Shown here in pieces: positions 18,686 through 27,828 of a DNA stretch of 64,000 nucleotides. The notes under the pieces were generated by a model. The model saw nothing but the letters and a program-made list of their open reading frames with translations. It ran no database searches and had not been told where the DNA came from. How positions within the stretch are numbered: position 1 is the stretch's first letter; each line of letters begins with the position of its first letter. The position numbers and the translations under genes are program-made. Source of the stretch: Spartinivicinus poritis (lineage in GTDB: Bacteria; Pseudomonadota; Gammaproteobacteria; Pseudomonadales; Zooshikellaceae). The stretch is from contig NZ_JAPMOU010000010.1 of assembly GCF_028858535.1 (NCBI RefSeq), positions 1 to 64,000 of the forward strand, given 5' to 3'.

Positions 18686-19449
18686 AATTTCCATGGCGCC
18701 TGGCCGCCATCCCAGAGATTTTCTAAGTATTTTTTATCTCTCAATGTGTCCATTGGCTGCCAGAAACCATGATGCTCATAGGCAGACATTTCTCCTTGTT
18801 GTGCTAAAATCTCCATTGGATATTCTTCCCATACAGTCTCATCCCCTTCAATCAGTCCTAAAACCTTTGGAGATAGAACAAAAAAGCCACCATTGATCAT
18901 ACTTCCATCACCTTTAGGCTTTTCTTTAAAACTTCTCACTTTACCACCGTACATATCAAGTGCTCCAAATCGCCCTGGAGGATAGACCGCTGTCAACGTT
19001 GCCATTGTCTGCTGTAATTTATGAAACTCTATTAGTTTTTTGATATTGACATCACTAAGACCATCACCATATGTAAAGCAAAATGCTTCATCATCCTCCA
19101 AATAGGATCTAACCCTTTTTAAACGTCCACCAGTCATTGTATTTTCACCAGTGTCAACTAATGTAACTGTCCATGGTTCAGCACGCTTGTAATGCACATC
19201 CATTTGATTGCCATCCATTCGGAATGTGACATCAGACATATGAAGAAAATAATTTGCAAAGTACTCCTTAACCACAAATCCCTTATAACCACAACAAACA
19301 ATAAAATCATTTATTTCATATGATGAATAAATTTTCATGATATGCCAAAGGATTGGTTTTCCACCGATCATAATCATCGGTTTTGGTCTAAACTCAGATT
19401 CTTCGCTAATTCTAGTACCATAACCACCAGCTAATATAACCGCCTTCAT
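18679..19449 (-). CDS. rfbF: Glucose-1-phosphate cytidylyltransferase RfbF
   Basis: Forms CDP-glucose from CTP and glucose 1-phosphate, the entry step for CDP-linked deoxysugars. The 256-residue protein starts [18 protein letters not shown] with the pyrophosphorylase signature, and has [26 protein letters not shown] and GGFFVLSP segments as in RfbF. A strong ribosome site (AGGAGG region) lies just upstream of the ATG. It overlaps rfbG, so both are coupled. The next upstream gene is a methyltransferase. Confidence 0.95.
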   Translation of the reverse strand: MKAVILAGGYGTRISEESEFRPKPMIMIGGKPILWHIMKIYSSYEINDFIVCCGYKGFVVKEYFANYFLHMSDVTFRMDGNQMDVHYKRAEPWTVTLVDTGENTMTGGRLKRVRSYLEDDEAFCFTYGDGLSDVNIKKLIEFHKLQQTMATLTAVYPPGRFGALDMYGGKVRSFKEKPKGDGSMINGGFFVLSPKVLGLIEGDETVWEEYPMEILAQQGEMSAYEHHGFWQPMDTLRDKKYLENLWDGGQAPWKLW

Positions 19450-19483
19450 TCCCCCTCCTTTATTAGATTAACAACCTCAAAAA

Positions 19484-20203
19484 TCAGCTTTTTTTAGCTA
19501 CAACATAATACTGAGCACCGAATGGAATTCGGGCTAATAATTTATCCAACCAACGAAAGAAATAGGATGAAAATGGCGTAAACAATATGAACATTCCAAA
19601 TGATGACTTATAACCACATCGGAGTAATAGCTTTTTTAGACTACTCTGTCTTACCAAAACTGCATCGCGATCCATCTCACAACTATTTACGACTTTTAAT
19701 GTAATTGGATTAAGTGGGTTATGCTCAAATATAACAAGTACTCCTCCGGGCTTAAGCACCCTTTTCAGTTCACAAAAAAAAGTTTCTCTTTCAGAAGGAG
19801 GTACATGATGGACAACACAAATTGCAAAGACTAAATCAAAATCATTATCTTTATAAGGAAGTGTATTTCCGTCATAAGTTTTATACATCACATCATTGTT
19901 ATTAGTACGTGCAATATCAATAACTTCTCCAGCAATATCAACTCCATGAAGCTTAATCAGTGTATTACGGGATTTTAAATACGGATGAATCAGGCCATGT
20001 CCACATCCAACATCTAGTACCTTAAAAGGCGACTCTCTATTTTGTATATTATCAATAATGTCCAGTAAGTAATCCGCTTTTACTTTTGTAAAAAAATCCT
20101 GCCCCTGACCAATAAATGAAATTGCTTCATTTATATCCTTTGAGTAAGTGTCTTTATATGCATCAAATTCTGCTTTATCATTATAATTTTTTGTCCCACC
20201 CAT
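19484..20203 (-). CDS. Class I SAM-dependent methyltransferase
   Basis: A 239-residue protein with the SAM-binding motif VLDVGCGHGLIHPYL near residue 62, GVDIAGEVIDIA after it and a motif-IV region DFDLVFAICVVHHVPPSE near residue 122, all typical of Methyltransf_11-type enzymes. The C-terminal third is hydrophobic-rich (FILFTPFSSYFFRWLDK), which may bring it to a membrane or lipid-linked substrate. It lies between gtrB-like and rfbF genes. Substrate unknown; O-methylation of a sugar or the lipid-linked intermediate is possible. Confidence 0.8.
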   Translation of the reverse strand: MGGTKNYNDKAEFDAYKDTYSKDINEAISFIGQGQDFFTKVKADYLLDIIDNIQNRESPFKVLDVGCGHGLIHPYLKSRNTLIKLHGVDIAGEVIDIARTNNNDVMYKTYDGNTLPYKDNDFDLVFAICVVHHVPPSERETFFCELKRVLKPGGVLVIFEHNPLNPITLKVVNSCEMDRDAVLVRQSSLKKLLLRCGYKSSFGMFILFTPFSSYFFRWLDKLLARIPFGAQYYVVAKKS

Positions 20204-20215
20204 ACCTTTCTCCCA

Positions 20216-21217
20216 TTATTCCTCTAGGCTTCTAGCTGTTGGCAAGGCATTTAAATTTATAGCTGACTCAATAATCGTTATAGGCCTTTGTTTGAGCTGT
20301 TGGTATATACGACTAATATATTCACCAATAATCCCCAAAAAAATTGCATTTAATGAAATGCCAAAAAGGATTAATATCACTTCCGTGGCAAAACCAGAAG
20401 GCCAGTTGAAACCAAAAGCTATTCGTCCCAGCAAGTAGATTGATGCTAAACAAGCCGTTACAATAGCAACAAAGAAGCCCAAGTATGATGCTAGCCTCAA
20501 AGGAACGGTAGAGTGGTTGACAACACCATCAATAGCCAATGAAAATAATTTTACTAGAGGGAATTTACTTTTATCGTGCTCTCTTGATTTTCGAGTATAG
20601 GGAATACCAATTTGATTGGCAGCAATTGACGAAATTAACCCTCTCACATAAGGCGTAGCATCATGAATAGTGACTAGTTGATCGAGAATTTCTCGAGAAA
20701 TCAGACGAAAGTCACCACCATCTGCAATGAGGTTATCTTCAGAAATTTGCATAAGAAAACGGTAAAAAATTTTCCTTGCACCCTGTAATATACGTCCCTC
20801 AGGTCTCTTTGTTCTAATACCAACTACAACATCATGCCCCTTTTTCCAGTATTCTATTAATTGCACGAATAATGCTGGTGGATCTTGAAGATCACAGTCT
20901 AACTGTATTGCTGCATCTCCCTTTGCTAGTCTGTATCCCGTCAAAAGGGACTTATTAAAACCAAAGTTTTTTGTAAAACGAGCAACACGAACTCTTTTAT
21001 CTGTAGCGGTTATATTTTTTATTTTTTCATAGGTTGCATCAGTACTATGATTGTCAGTAAAAATAATCTCAAAATCATAATTATTATTAAGATCATCAGT
21101 AAAAACCTTACAAACTGCTAAGTAAGCTCTCTCAATATTATTCTCTTCGTTATAAACAGGTATGATAACTGATATCAGCTCTTTTCTTCTAAATCTATCA
21201 CTTCGGGTAAAATCCAT
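20216..21217 (-). CDS. GtrB-like polyprenyl-phosphate glycosyltransferase (GT2)
   Basis: Membrane enzyme of 333 residues that likely transfers a sugar from a nucleotide donor to undecaprenyl phosphate. The GT2 domain begins SVIIPVYNEENNIE (about residue 16), with the metal-binding segment QLDCDLQDPP near residue 100. Two C-terminal hydrophobic segments (about 240-268 and 278-300) match the GtrB/DPM-type architecture. A very strong ribosome site (AGGAGGGG) precedes the ATG at 21217. With the GtrA-like gene and large GT-C-like proteins nearby, it completes a possible three-part Gtr-type modification route. Confidence 0.9.
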   Translation of the reverse strand: MDFTRSDRFRRKELISVIIPVYNEENNIERAYLAVCKVFTDDLNNNYDFEIIFTDNHSTDATYEKIKNITATDKRVRVARFTKNFGFNKSLLTGYRLAKGDAAIQLDCDLQDPPALFVQLIEYWKKGHDVVVGIRTKRPEGRILQGARKIFYRFLMQISEDNLIADGGDFRLISREILDQLVTIHDATPYVRGLISSIAANQIGIPYTRKSREHDKSKFPLVKLFSLAIDGVVNHSTVPLRLASYLGFFVAIVTACLASIYLLGRIAFGFNWPSGFATEVILILFGISLNAIFLGIIGEYISRIYQQLKQRPITIIESAINLNALPTARSLEE

Positions 21218-21259
21218 TTCCCCTCCTTATTTCAAAATATGACAAAAAATTTAGATAAT

Positions 21260-22357
21260 TCAGTTAGGCAACTTATAAATTATAAGACTGTCATTGAAGT
21301 GCTTTACATTTCTTCCATATGCACACAAGAAATCAGCTTTACCAACTACATTTGGAAATTTAAATGTTGGGTATTCAAAAATACGTAGAGGTAATCCTCC
21401 ACACTCGGTTCTTAAAATTTCTACGACTGAGTCGTCTGAACAAAGCACATATATGCCAGCTCCATCTTTAGCTAAGACTGGTGCAGGTTTAGTATCAAAC
21501 CATGCTAATAGATTCTTTCTACTTGCTCTTTCCGGCTCAAGGGTGGTGGAAAAAAAATGATAACCATTTATTTTTGAAAAATATATACTACTGCCAGGAA
21601 TTTCTACAATTAATTCCTCGTCTTTACTACCCTGCAAGTCAACACAGCGATAAACCGCATTCTTTGATAATTGAGTGTCTGTTGCCCAAATTATTTTGTC
21701 GTAGGAATATTTTAACCAGCAAGCTCTATACTTCTGCTCAGGAGAAAAGAATTGAGTAACTTTGGAAAAATTTTCTTCAGCTTTCCAAATCGTCGGGCCA
21801 TTATCAAAGTCTCCTGTCAGAATCCATACACAATGGTTATAATTGTCTGGTACAATCGCGTGTATGTGATTCATGATTTTCTCGGGAAATGTATGAACAA
21901 TTTCCCAGTTTCCAGACATTCTTCGCCAAATTGAAACAGGTTTCATGTCCGGGTTTGAAAAATAATCACCTGCATATATAGCATTTTCAAAACCCTTTAC
22001 GTTTTTACATATAGTTGTATCCAAAAAATATTTTTTTGGTTCATAGTCAAGTTCACATATACAGTTGTTGTCATCATTCAGGCGAAATATCCCATCTCTA
22101 GTACTAAATATTGTTGCTCCATCATCAGTGATATTTCCCCATAAAACACTTCTTCTGAACATGGATCTTGTAAAGTAGTTGGTTCTAAATATTTTTGTTT
22201 TTAGGGAGCCTGGTATGGTTGTGACGGGTACAACATTGCCAGTTCTAAGATTGAGCTTGACGAGTTTGTTGGCTTTTTGTGCCAATAAAGTGATCTCCGT
22301 TTGAAGGATGGGGACCAAGCCTTTATAAGAGGCCTCAAGTTTCGGTTGTGTTGACAC
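21260..22357 (-). CDS. Unknown protein, probable beta-propeller
   Basis: A 365-residue protein without a signal peptide or membrane segment. Short repeating blades can be seen: phrases such as LWGNITDDGATIFSTRDGIF, IHAIVPDNYNHCVWILTGD and KIIWATDTQLSKNAVYRC each pair a variable loop with a W/hydrophobic strand, as in BNR or Kelch-like propellers. The phrase IHAIVPDNYNHCVWILTGD resembles hypothetical propeller proteins near glycosyltransferases. No catalytic residues could be assigned. It is transcribed just ahead of the gtrB-like gene (42-base gap). Sugar binding or hydrolysis is speculative. Confidence 0.5.
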   Translation of the reverse strand: MSTQPKLEASYKGLVPILQTEITLLAQKANKLVKLNLRTGNVVPVTTIPGSLKTKIFRTNYFTRSMFRRSVLWGNITDDGATIFSTRDGIFRLNDDNNCICELDYEPKKYFLDTTICKNVKGFENAIYAGDYFSNPDMKPVSIWRRMSGNWEIVHTFPEKIMNHIHAIVPDNYNHCVWILTGDFDNGPTIWKAEENFSKVTQFFSPEQKYRACWLKYSYDKIIWATDTQLSKNAVYRCVDLQGSKDEELIVEIPGSSIYFSKINGYHFFSTTLEPERASRKNLLAWFDTKPAPVLAKDGAGIYVLCSDDSVVEILRTECGGLPLRIFEYPTFKFPNVVGKADFLCAYGRNVKHFNDSLIIYKLPN

Positions 22358-22397
22358 AGTTAAAACTCAATCAAAGATTTAAATTTTAAAGGTAATG

Positions 22398-23009
22398 TTA
22401 GGTGCTTTTTTTTGACCAGATCAAGATGTAATACTTTTTCTTGCTCATGCCTTCAATTTTTTTGGCCAAAAACTCTGCCTTACCACCGATAAGGACTTTT
22501 AATGGATTTTTTAAGTAGTAGTGTGAAACAAGTTCGCAGGATTTATACACTCCATAGCCCGTTGTTTCGAGAAATTCATTGACGTCACGATCAGGTGAGT
22601 TTATGTTTGGGTGTCTGTTTTCAAACATATCCAGTGCCGGCTTGGTTGGGATTGCCATTATAAGATTCTCGGAATCACACGCGCCTAAATATTTCTGAAC
22701 CTCAGTTATATCTGACAGCAAGTGAAACATGTTCATAAAAAACACGACTTCACATACAGGGATTCCCTCAGAAAAACTTGGAGACGTTAGGTCTCTAGAA
22801 AAATATTTCAATGATTCGTATTGAGGCGTGACTGTTTTCATATCTACACCGTAGCCATGCTCGATTAGACCTTTTTGCACTAAGCCCGACAAAAAAGCCC
22901 CATTTCCAGACCCAATATCAAGGGCCTTATTAATCTGCTTGTTATCAGCACCAAACCAACTGCAAATTTGATCAAGCCAGATGTAGTAATTATATTGTGC
23001 AAAATTCAT
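22398..23009 (-). CDS. Class I SAM-dependent methyltransferase
   Basis: A 203-residue protein with ALDIGSGNGAFLSGL (SAM motif I) near residue 30, GYGVDMKTVTP (motif II) and CEVVFFMNMFHLLSD (motif IV) near residue 88. Its ATG overlaps the stop codon of the Wzx-like gene by four bases, so the two are translationally coupled. It is smaller than most sugar methyltransferases. Substrate unknown; a role in modifying the repeat unit is inferred from context. Confidence 0.75.
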   Translation of the reverse strand: MNFAQYNYYIWLDQICSWFGADNKQINKALDIGSGNGAFLSGLVQKGLIEHGYGVDMKTVTPQYESLKYFSRDLTSPSFSEGIPVCEVVFFMNMFHLLSDITEVQKYLGACDSENLIMAIPTKPALDMFENRHPNINSPDRDVNEFLETTGYGVYKSCELVSHYYLKNPLKVLIGGKAEFLAKKIEGMSKKKYYILIWSKKST

Positions 23010-24238
23010 CCTGAAGCCCCATATGGTTTTACCAATTGGTCGTTAACCTTTAAGTTAAAAATTGGAAAAAAACTAAACAAACATACTAATGATGACAAAA
23101 TAGAGACAAAAAATGGATAATAAAACTCTATTTCCAAAGCATAAAATGAAACATATCCACTAGCAACTATTATAATAAAATATAGAACTTGCTTAAAATA
23201 GAAGGCCTTAAATCGCCTGTATGATTCTTTCCAAAAAAAGGCATCTTGAAAAAGGCTTAAACAGGTTCCGGCAAGAACACTAAACGTCACTAAAAGCACA
23301 ACTCTGGCCCATACTCCAATTTCTGGGCTAAGGACGAATGTCATCATAAAGCACAACAAACTTACGCATAGTGCTAATAACATTTTAAATCTAAACTGCT
23401 TAAAAATAACTCTAACAAATATCACGGGCCGATTAGCTAGTAACTTTCGTCTAGGAGCGATAATCAATGCATCAAACAACAAATATCCGCCTCCAACAAT
23501 CATTGATGTGGAAACAAGATAGGGGGATACACTAGGGAGAAGTAGGCTGGCCAATAATTTGTCTGAATTCTTTACTGCCCCAGTAAAAAAACTAGCGACA
23601 TAATAGTCTTTTGATCTAGAAATCAAACTAATACCTTTAATCAGGTTGATACCTGCAACACTAAAGCCAAAGCATTGCCATACAGACAAGGTAAAAATCA
23701 TGAATCCAATAATAATTGAAACGACTAGCGCCTCTTCAGCTGAAAGGAGCAAGAGCGAAAAGACAAATAGTAAACACCAACAGTTCCTAATGATGCCCCA
23801 CAAAAACCAATTTTTGAATTGCTTGGTAAATTCACACCAGCGCATAATTTCATCGAGTATTTTATCCATCATGCAAAGAATAACCATCACCACTGAAAGG
23901 TTCATATTAATTCCCGATTGGTAGCAGTAGAGAACCGATATCGAACCCAACAAAATACAAAGCATGAGCAAAAGAACTAAAATTGCTGATAAATAGTTCA
24001 AAAAAACTTTCGAGGAACTGTCTTTCTGTCCATTTGGTGAGCTATAAAGATCCTTATGTACAGGAATTGATGCTAGTGCCGTAACCATTGGGAGAGAAGC
24101 AAGGATAAAAGTAAATAACACTATCTCTGTGGGTGACGCAATATGTACTGAGAGAATTAATGAAAGTGGTTTCAATCCAACAAAAGTTACGCGCCCAAAT
24201 AATAATATGATCGAGGGCGACAACCGGACTTTATTCAT
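23006..24238 (-). CDS. Polytopic membrane protein, probable Wzx-like flippase
   Basis: About 410 residues with roughly 11-12 evenly spaced hydrophobic segments and very short loops, the pattern of MATE/MOP-type polysaccharide flippases. I see no strongly conserved motif, so the assignment rests on topology and on the position in a locus that already has Wzz- and Wzy-like proteins and otherwise lacks a Wzx. The ATG at 24238 begins MNKVRLSPS; a TTG lies six bases upstream. The start lies only seven bases from the end of an IS481-like remnant, so its original leader may have been altered. Confidence 0.6.
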   Translation of the reverse strand: MNKVRLSPSIILLFGRVTFVGLKPLSLILSVHIASPTEIVLFTFILASLPMVTALASIPVHKDLYSSPNGQKDSSSKVFLNYLSAILVLLLMLCILLGSISVLYCYQSGINMNLSVVMVILCMMDKILDEIMRWCEFTKQFKNWFLWGIIRNCWCLLFVFSLLLLSAEEALVVSIIIGFMIFTLSVWQCFGFSVAGINLIKGISLISRSKDYYVASFFTGAVKNSDKLLASLLLPSVSPYLVSTSMIVGGGYLLFDALIIAPRRKLLANRPVIFVRVIFKQFRFKMLLALCVSLLCFMMTFVLSPEIGVWARVVLLVTFSVLAGTCLSLFQDAFFWKESYRRFKAFYFKQVLYFIIIVASGYVSFYALEIEFYYPFFVSILSSLVCLFSFFPIFNLKVNDQLVKPYGASG

Positions 24239-24244
24239 ATACAA

Positions 24245-24445
24245 CTAATCCAGTATGAGGTTTGGTGTTGTGTGTAGTTTGTCAAGAGTAGTGTAGATTT
24301 TTTTCTAAAAATAACTTGATAGAACTCCGTTAAGATCATTTTATGGAACCGCTCACAGATGCCGTTGCTTTGTGGTAATCTTGCTTTTATCTTGGTGTGA
24401 TCAATATCGTTTACTATCGTGGCCAAGTAAATTTTTACAACATCA
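24245..24445 (-). pseudogene. IS481-family transposase C-terminal remnant
   Basis: Reading leftward from about 24445, the translation HTKIKARLPQSNGICERFHK followed by EFYQVIFRKK matches the last part of the integrase core of IS481-type transposases, including the conserved NG-ICERFHK segment with its catalytic Glu. After a run of seven A residues (24298-24304 on the complement) the frame is broken; a one-base shift restores KKIYTTLDKLHTT and then a stop at 24245-24247. Only about 65 codons remain, with no terminal inverted repeats seen. It abuts the stop of the dioxygenase gene and the start of the Wzx-like gene. Confidence 0.8.
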
Positions 24446-24456
24446 TGTACTATTGT

Positions 24457-25227
24457 TTAGTGCAACAAGAGAGGCCCGCCATCACTGCAATAAAGAGTGA
24501 TTGCATATCGTTTGCCAGCTTCAATTGGGACCCCTCTATGAACACCTTTAGAATCAAATATAACCAATGTTCCAGCCTTACCAGTGAAGACTTTAGGTAG
24601 AGTGACAGTGTTTTTGATGCCACTAATTTCAGAGTTAGTAAATCTATATTGATTAGGGCGTGCATAGCCTTTAATTAGATCCATGATAGACTGAGAACTC
24701 TTCTGACTCCCTGTAATATATTCAAATGGGCCATTATCTTTGTTGACATCAGTAAGATACATCAATGCCTTGAATTGTGGAGTATGGGGTGAATCTCTGT
24801 GCCAGCCACCACCGGAACCGTGATTTCCTTCTCGATGAACTAGTTTCGCAGCCATTATCACTTTCTCACTATTTACTCTCCCAGAATGACAAAGTCGTAC
24901 CTCCTCAATTAACTCATCATTAAGAAAGTCTAAGAACACTCCACCCATTTGTTCCGCATAAAAAAAACGTGTGTCAGATTGGTGATCATCTGTCCATTTT
25001 TTTGTTGTCTTTGCATCAAGCAAAAGAGCATCTATCTCTGTTCTAGCTTCAGCGCATTTCTCTTGTGACCAATAATCATTAATGACATAGTAACCAGCAC
25101 ACCGCAAATGCTCTTGTATGGCAGCTGCCTTTGTTGATGGTTTGATTTTGGCGCGTAAAACAGAGCGTCTCACAGACTCTAGCATCTCCTTAATCAAATG
25201 AGATATTGTGCCAAACATAATTTCCAC
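24457..25227 (-). CDS. PhyH-family Fe(II)/2-oxoglutarate dioxygenase
   Basis: A 256-residue oxygenase of the phytanoyl-CoA dioxygenase type. The iron-binding triad is visible as H143-x-D145 (in GGWHRDSPH) and H230 (in DSKGVHRG), and R240 is placed to bind 2-oxoglutarate. These enzymes hydroxylate small molecules, lipids or peptides. The gene stands inside the polysaccharide locus between a possible glycosyltransferase and the IS481 remnant, with a 160-base gap upstream. Hydroxylation of a sugar, acyl group or lipid carrier is possible; no substrate is suggested by sequence. Confidence 0.85.
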   Translation of the reverse strand: MEIMFGTISHLIKEMLESVRRSVLRAKIKPSTKAAAIQEHLRCAGYYVINDYWSQEKCAEARTEIDALLLDAKTTKKWTDDHQSDTRFFYAEQMGGVFLDFLNDELIEEVRLCHSGRVNSEKVIMAAKLVHREGNHGSGGGWHRDSPHTPQFKALMYLTDVNKDNGPFEYITGSQKSSQSIMDLIKGYARPNQYRFTNSEISGIKNTVTLPKVFTGKAGTLVIFDSKGVHRGVPIEAGKRYAITLYCSDGGPLLLH

Positions 25228-25394
25228 TCCAACGGCCCTACACTAAATATGAAAAAATCTGTCATCGAATATTAAGTTATTCATTGATTAAACAGATAGC
25301 AATCACTTTCTTATCGCTCTTAAAAAAAATAGCCCTAAAAAACATTGGGTTGTAATTGTTATTAAAGGACCTAATTTACCTACTAGCTTAGAAA

Positions 25395-26573
25395 TTAGAT
25401 AATTGCTAAACTCTTGAGCTTTTTCTTAAGTCCTGAATTATCCACGAAAGGGTCTGTTAATAATATATTGTCCAGCTCTTCAAGATGATTAATACTTAAT
25501 GCTTCTAATGGTAAAACACTTTCCGGCTGTAATGAAAAATAACCACAAATTTCTTCAGTAGAAATCCAGCTGTACACCTTCAATCCTCGAGATAGTGCAT
25601 CAACCAACACACCACTCTTGCCAGCAATCACTAAAGTCCCTAACGATAAGCTTTCGGATAGAGTTGAAGTGTCAATACTAAATTTTTTCCGACTTATAAT
25701 TCGTAGCAAAAATCTCTTAAACGTACGAAATTTTTCAGAGGGATGAAACCTAACTGTTACTATCTTATTTGTAAAAATATTACTAACAAATCTGATTACT
25801 GAGGACGAAGTTTTTAATGAATCAAGAACATTCAAGCAGATCAATACTGATGGTGGACGCAATATACCACTAGTTTCACAGCCACATATTAAAATCTCAT
25901 TAAGTTTATCAATGAAATAGATATTACAACCATTGTAAATAGCATTACCTCTATCGGACGAATCTAAAAAAACAATATCCGAAAAAAATGGCCTATGTTG
26001 CTTAGGCATTCTAGAGTGTGGTAAATATACTATCGTAAAACCTTGTTTTTTCATAGCTTCAACTATTTTGTTTATATAAACTGAGTACTCACTAAAAATA
26101 AACAAATATTTTTTCTTTGGAATAGCAGTAACATCAATATCAAATCGCCCATTAGCAATAATAAAAAAATTTAGCGTTTTTGCTACCATTGCTCTATATT
26201 TCCCGCGTTTTACAAAGCAATAATAAAAAGCTGTACCCAATGATTTTAGCCCAGTTACATAACACTTGTAAAAACTAATTTGTTTATTGGCTTTGTAGTT
26301 ATGAAATCCGATAGGCTCGATACTAGTAATCGTTGACTTGAGTAGACTAAATGATCGCTGATTGTTTTTCGTTCCAACAAGTGCGGAATATTTGTTCATC
26401 TCCATTGGTGCTGAGTTTAAATAATGATAATATTCTTTTAACAAAAAATATGATAATTTAAATAATGACTTAATAAACAAATACACCGTCGATCCGGAGT
26501 TCCAATCAGATCGATAGGGAAAATATGCTGGTTCTGAAGCATATTTTTTATAGGCATAAAAATATTTATTCAT
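25395..26573 (-). CDS. Unknown protein, possible GT-B glycosyltransferase
   Basis: A 392-residue protein that I cannot place in a named family. The C-terminal half looks like a GT-B donor domain: KYLFIFSEYSVYINK (about residue 150), VTVRFHPSE with an HP pair at residues 277-278, then SLSLGTLVIAGKSGVLVDALSRGLKVYSW (read as two phrases, about 310-335). HP and small-residue-rich motifs of this kind occur in bacterial sialyltransferases and capsule-type transferases. The N-terminal third is basic and aromatic. It lies between the Wzy-like gene region and the dioxygenase, and is a candidate pseudaminic acid transferase. Confidence 0.5.
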   Translation of the reverse strand: MNKYFYAYKKYASEPAYFPYRSDWNSGSTVYLFIKSLFKLSYFLLKEYYHYLNSAPMEMNKYSALVGTKNNQRSFSLLKSTITSIEPIGFHNYKANKQISFYKCYVTGLKSLGTAFYYCFVKRGKYRAMVAKTLNFFIIANGRFDIDVTAIPKKKYLFIFSEYSVYINKIVEAMKKQGFTIVYLPHSRMPKQHRPFFSDIVFLDSSDRGNAIYNGCNIYFIDKLNEILICGCETSGILRPPSVLICLNVLDSLKTSSSVIRFVSNIFTNKIVTVRFHPSEKFRTFKRFLLRIISRKKFSIDTSTLSESLSLGTLVIAGKSGVLVDALSRGLKVYSWISTEEICGYFSLQPESVLPLEALSINHLEELDNILLTDPFVDNSGLKKKLKSLAII

Positions 26574-26799
26574 TTATAGTACTTACACAATAAATTTATT
26601 AACAGTTATTTTGAGAATCCTACTCATATATTTCACAATGCATCAACATAGATATTTTATTTAAATTTAAGAAAAATAACAATACAAAATAATTTAACTC
26701 GAAAATTTTAAAGTGGATACTCTTTAGAATTCTAGTAATTGATCATTATATATCTAGATTGACTGATATATAGGGAAAAAAGGTTATGATATTCACTGC

Positions 26800-27828
26800 T
26801 TATAATGCAGTTTCCCTGACCATTTTCCATTTAGGAATTAAGTATTTTTTTGGTATCACAACTGCACAGTTCGAACAAACTGAAATGTATTATCTTGTCA
26901 TTATTGAATGTTGTAAATTTTTATACTTTTGACTATTCCATATATTAGCCAGTGGTAGGTCCTTAATATTATCCATCACCTGGTTACTGCTAAGATCATA
27001 GTAACAAGGGACAACTGCACCATCTGCTAGAACTATAATGGTATTAATAATATGACCACATTCATCTAAATCAGGTCACTCGTTTTTAATATGTCATATT
27101 TAGTACTTTTTATATGAGGCCATTGAACAGCATACATTGGTTTAAAACCATCTAAACCGAGGCCATCAAATTCTTTTTTAATAGAGTCCGGTACGGGCCC
27201 AGCATCATTATTGGTAACTTGACCAAGCTCTCTTAAAATTTGATCGTAGCAATATATACTTCTAGTCTTGTTGTTAAGCAAATTGATTTTAATTCAAGTA
27301 AATATTGTTAATAACACAACGAGTATTACTTTTTTTCGAATAAGCTGAGTCTCTATAGTTGAAATTCCGCTTAACGAAAACTCAATAATATCAATCACTC
27401 TGCCAATCATTTCCTCGGAGTTTTTTTGTTAACACCATCCCATTAGAAACTGTCTTAATAAAAAAGAAATCATCACTAGCTCTTATTTCAGAAACCATTT
27501 TATGAAAATTTCGATTCAATAGTGGTTCGCCACCATGATATAAAACTATAACCTTAATTAAATTTTTATGCACTCGTAGTTCTTCTAATACCCTATCAAA
27601 TACCTTATCGCTCATTAATCCACGTTGAATGTCTACTGTTGTTGTGGGCAATGTATGCATGCCAAGTTACACTGACTTGCAGGCTCTACTCTCAATACAC
27701 GCGGAAAAGGAATATTCTCCTTATTGTCAACTATCATAACCCAATCCTTGATTACAAAATATTCATCCGATATCAATTTATAATATTCCTTCCAAACACT
27801 ATAAAATATAGAGTATTGAAAGAAGTAT
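26800..27828 (-). pseudogene. Degenerate radical SAM/SPASM protein
   Basis: Fragments in changing frames add up to one radical SAM protein with a SPASM domain. Near the start, RVEPASQCNLACMH retains two of the cluster-binding Cys residues, but the third (expected in CxxxCxxC) is replaced within MHTLP. Then follow VLYHGGEPLLNRNF, a frame change at a seven-T run (27421-27427), EFSLSGIS, further shifts near 27280-27340, a stop near 27066, the SPASM-type phrases LDECGHI and GAVVPCYYDLSS, another shift near 26895 and a closing VCSNCAVVIP. At least four inactivating changes make it a dead gene. The stretch to 28059 beyond it contains nothing recognisable. Confidence 0.85.

Noticed and set aside
17615-19449. 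rfbF-rfbG as a 3,6-dideoxyhexose pathway
   Set aside because: No rfbH-type dehydrase, ascarylose or abequose synthase gene is present; a C-methyltransferase follows instead.
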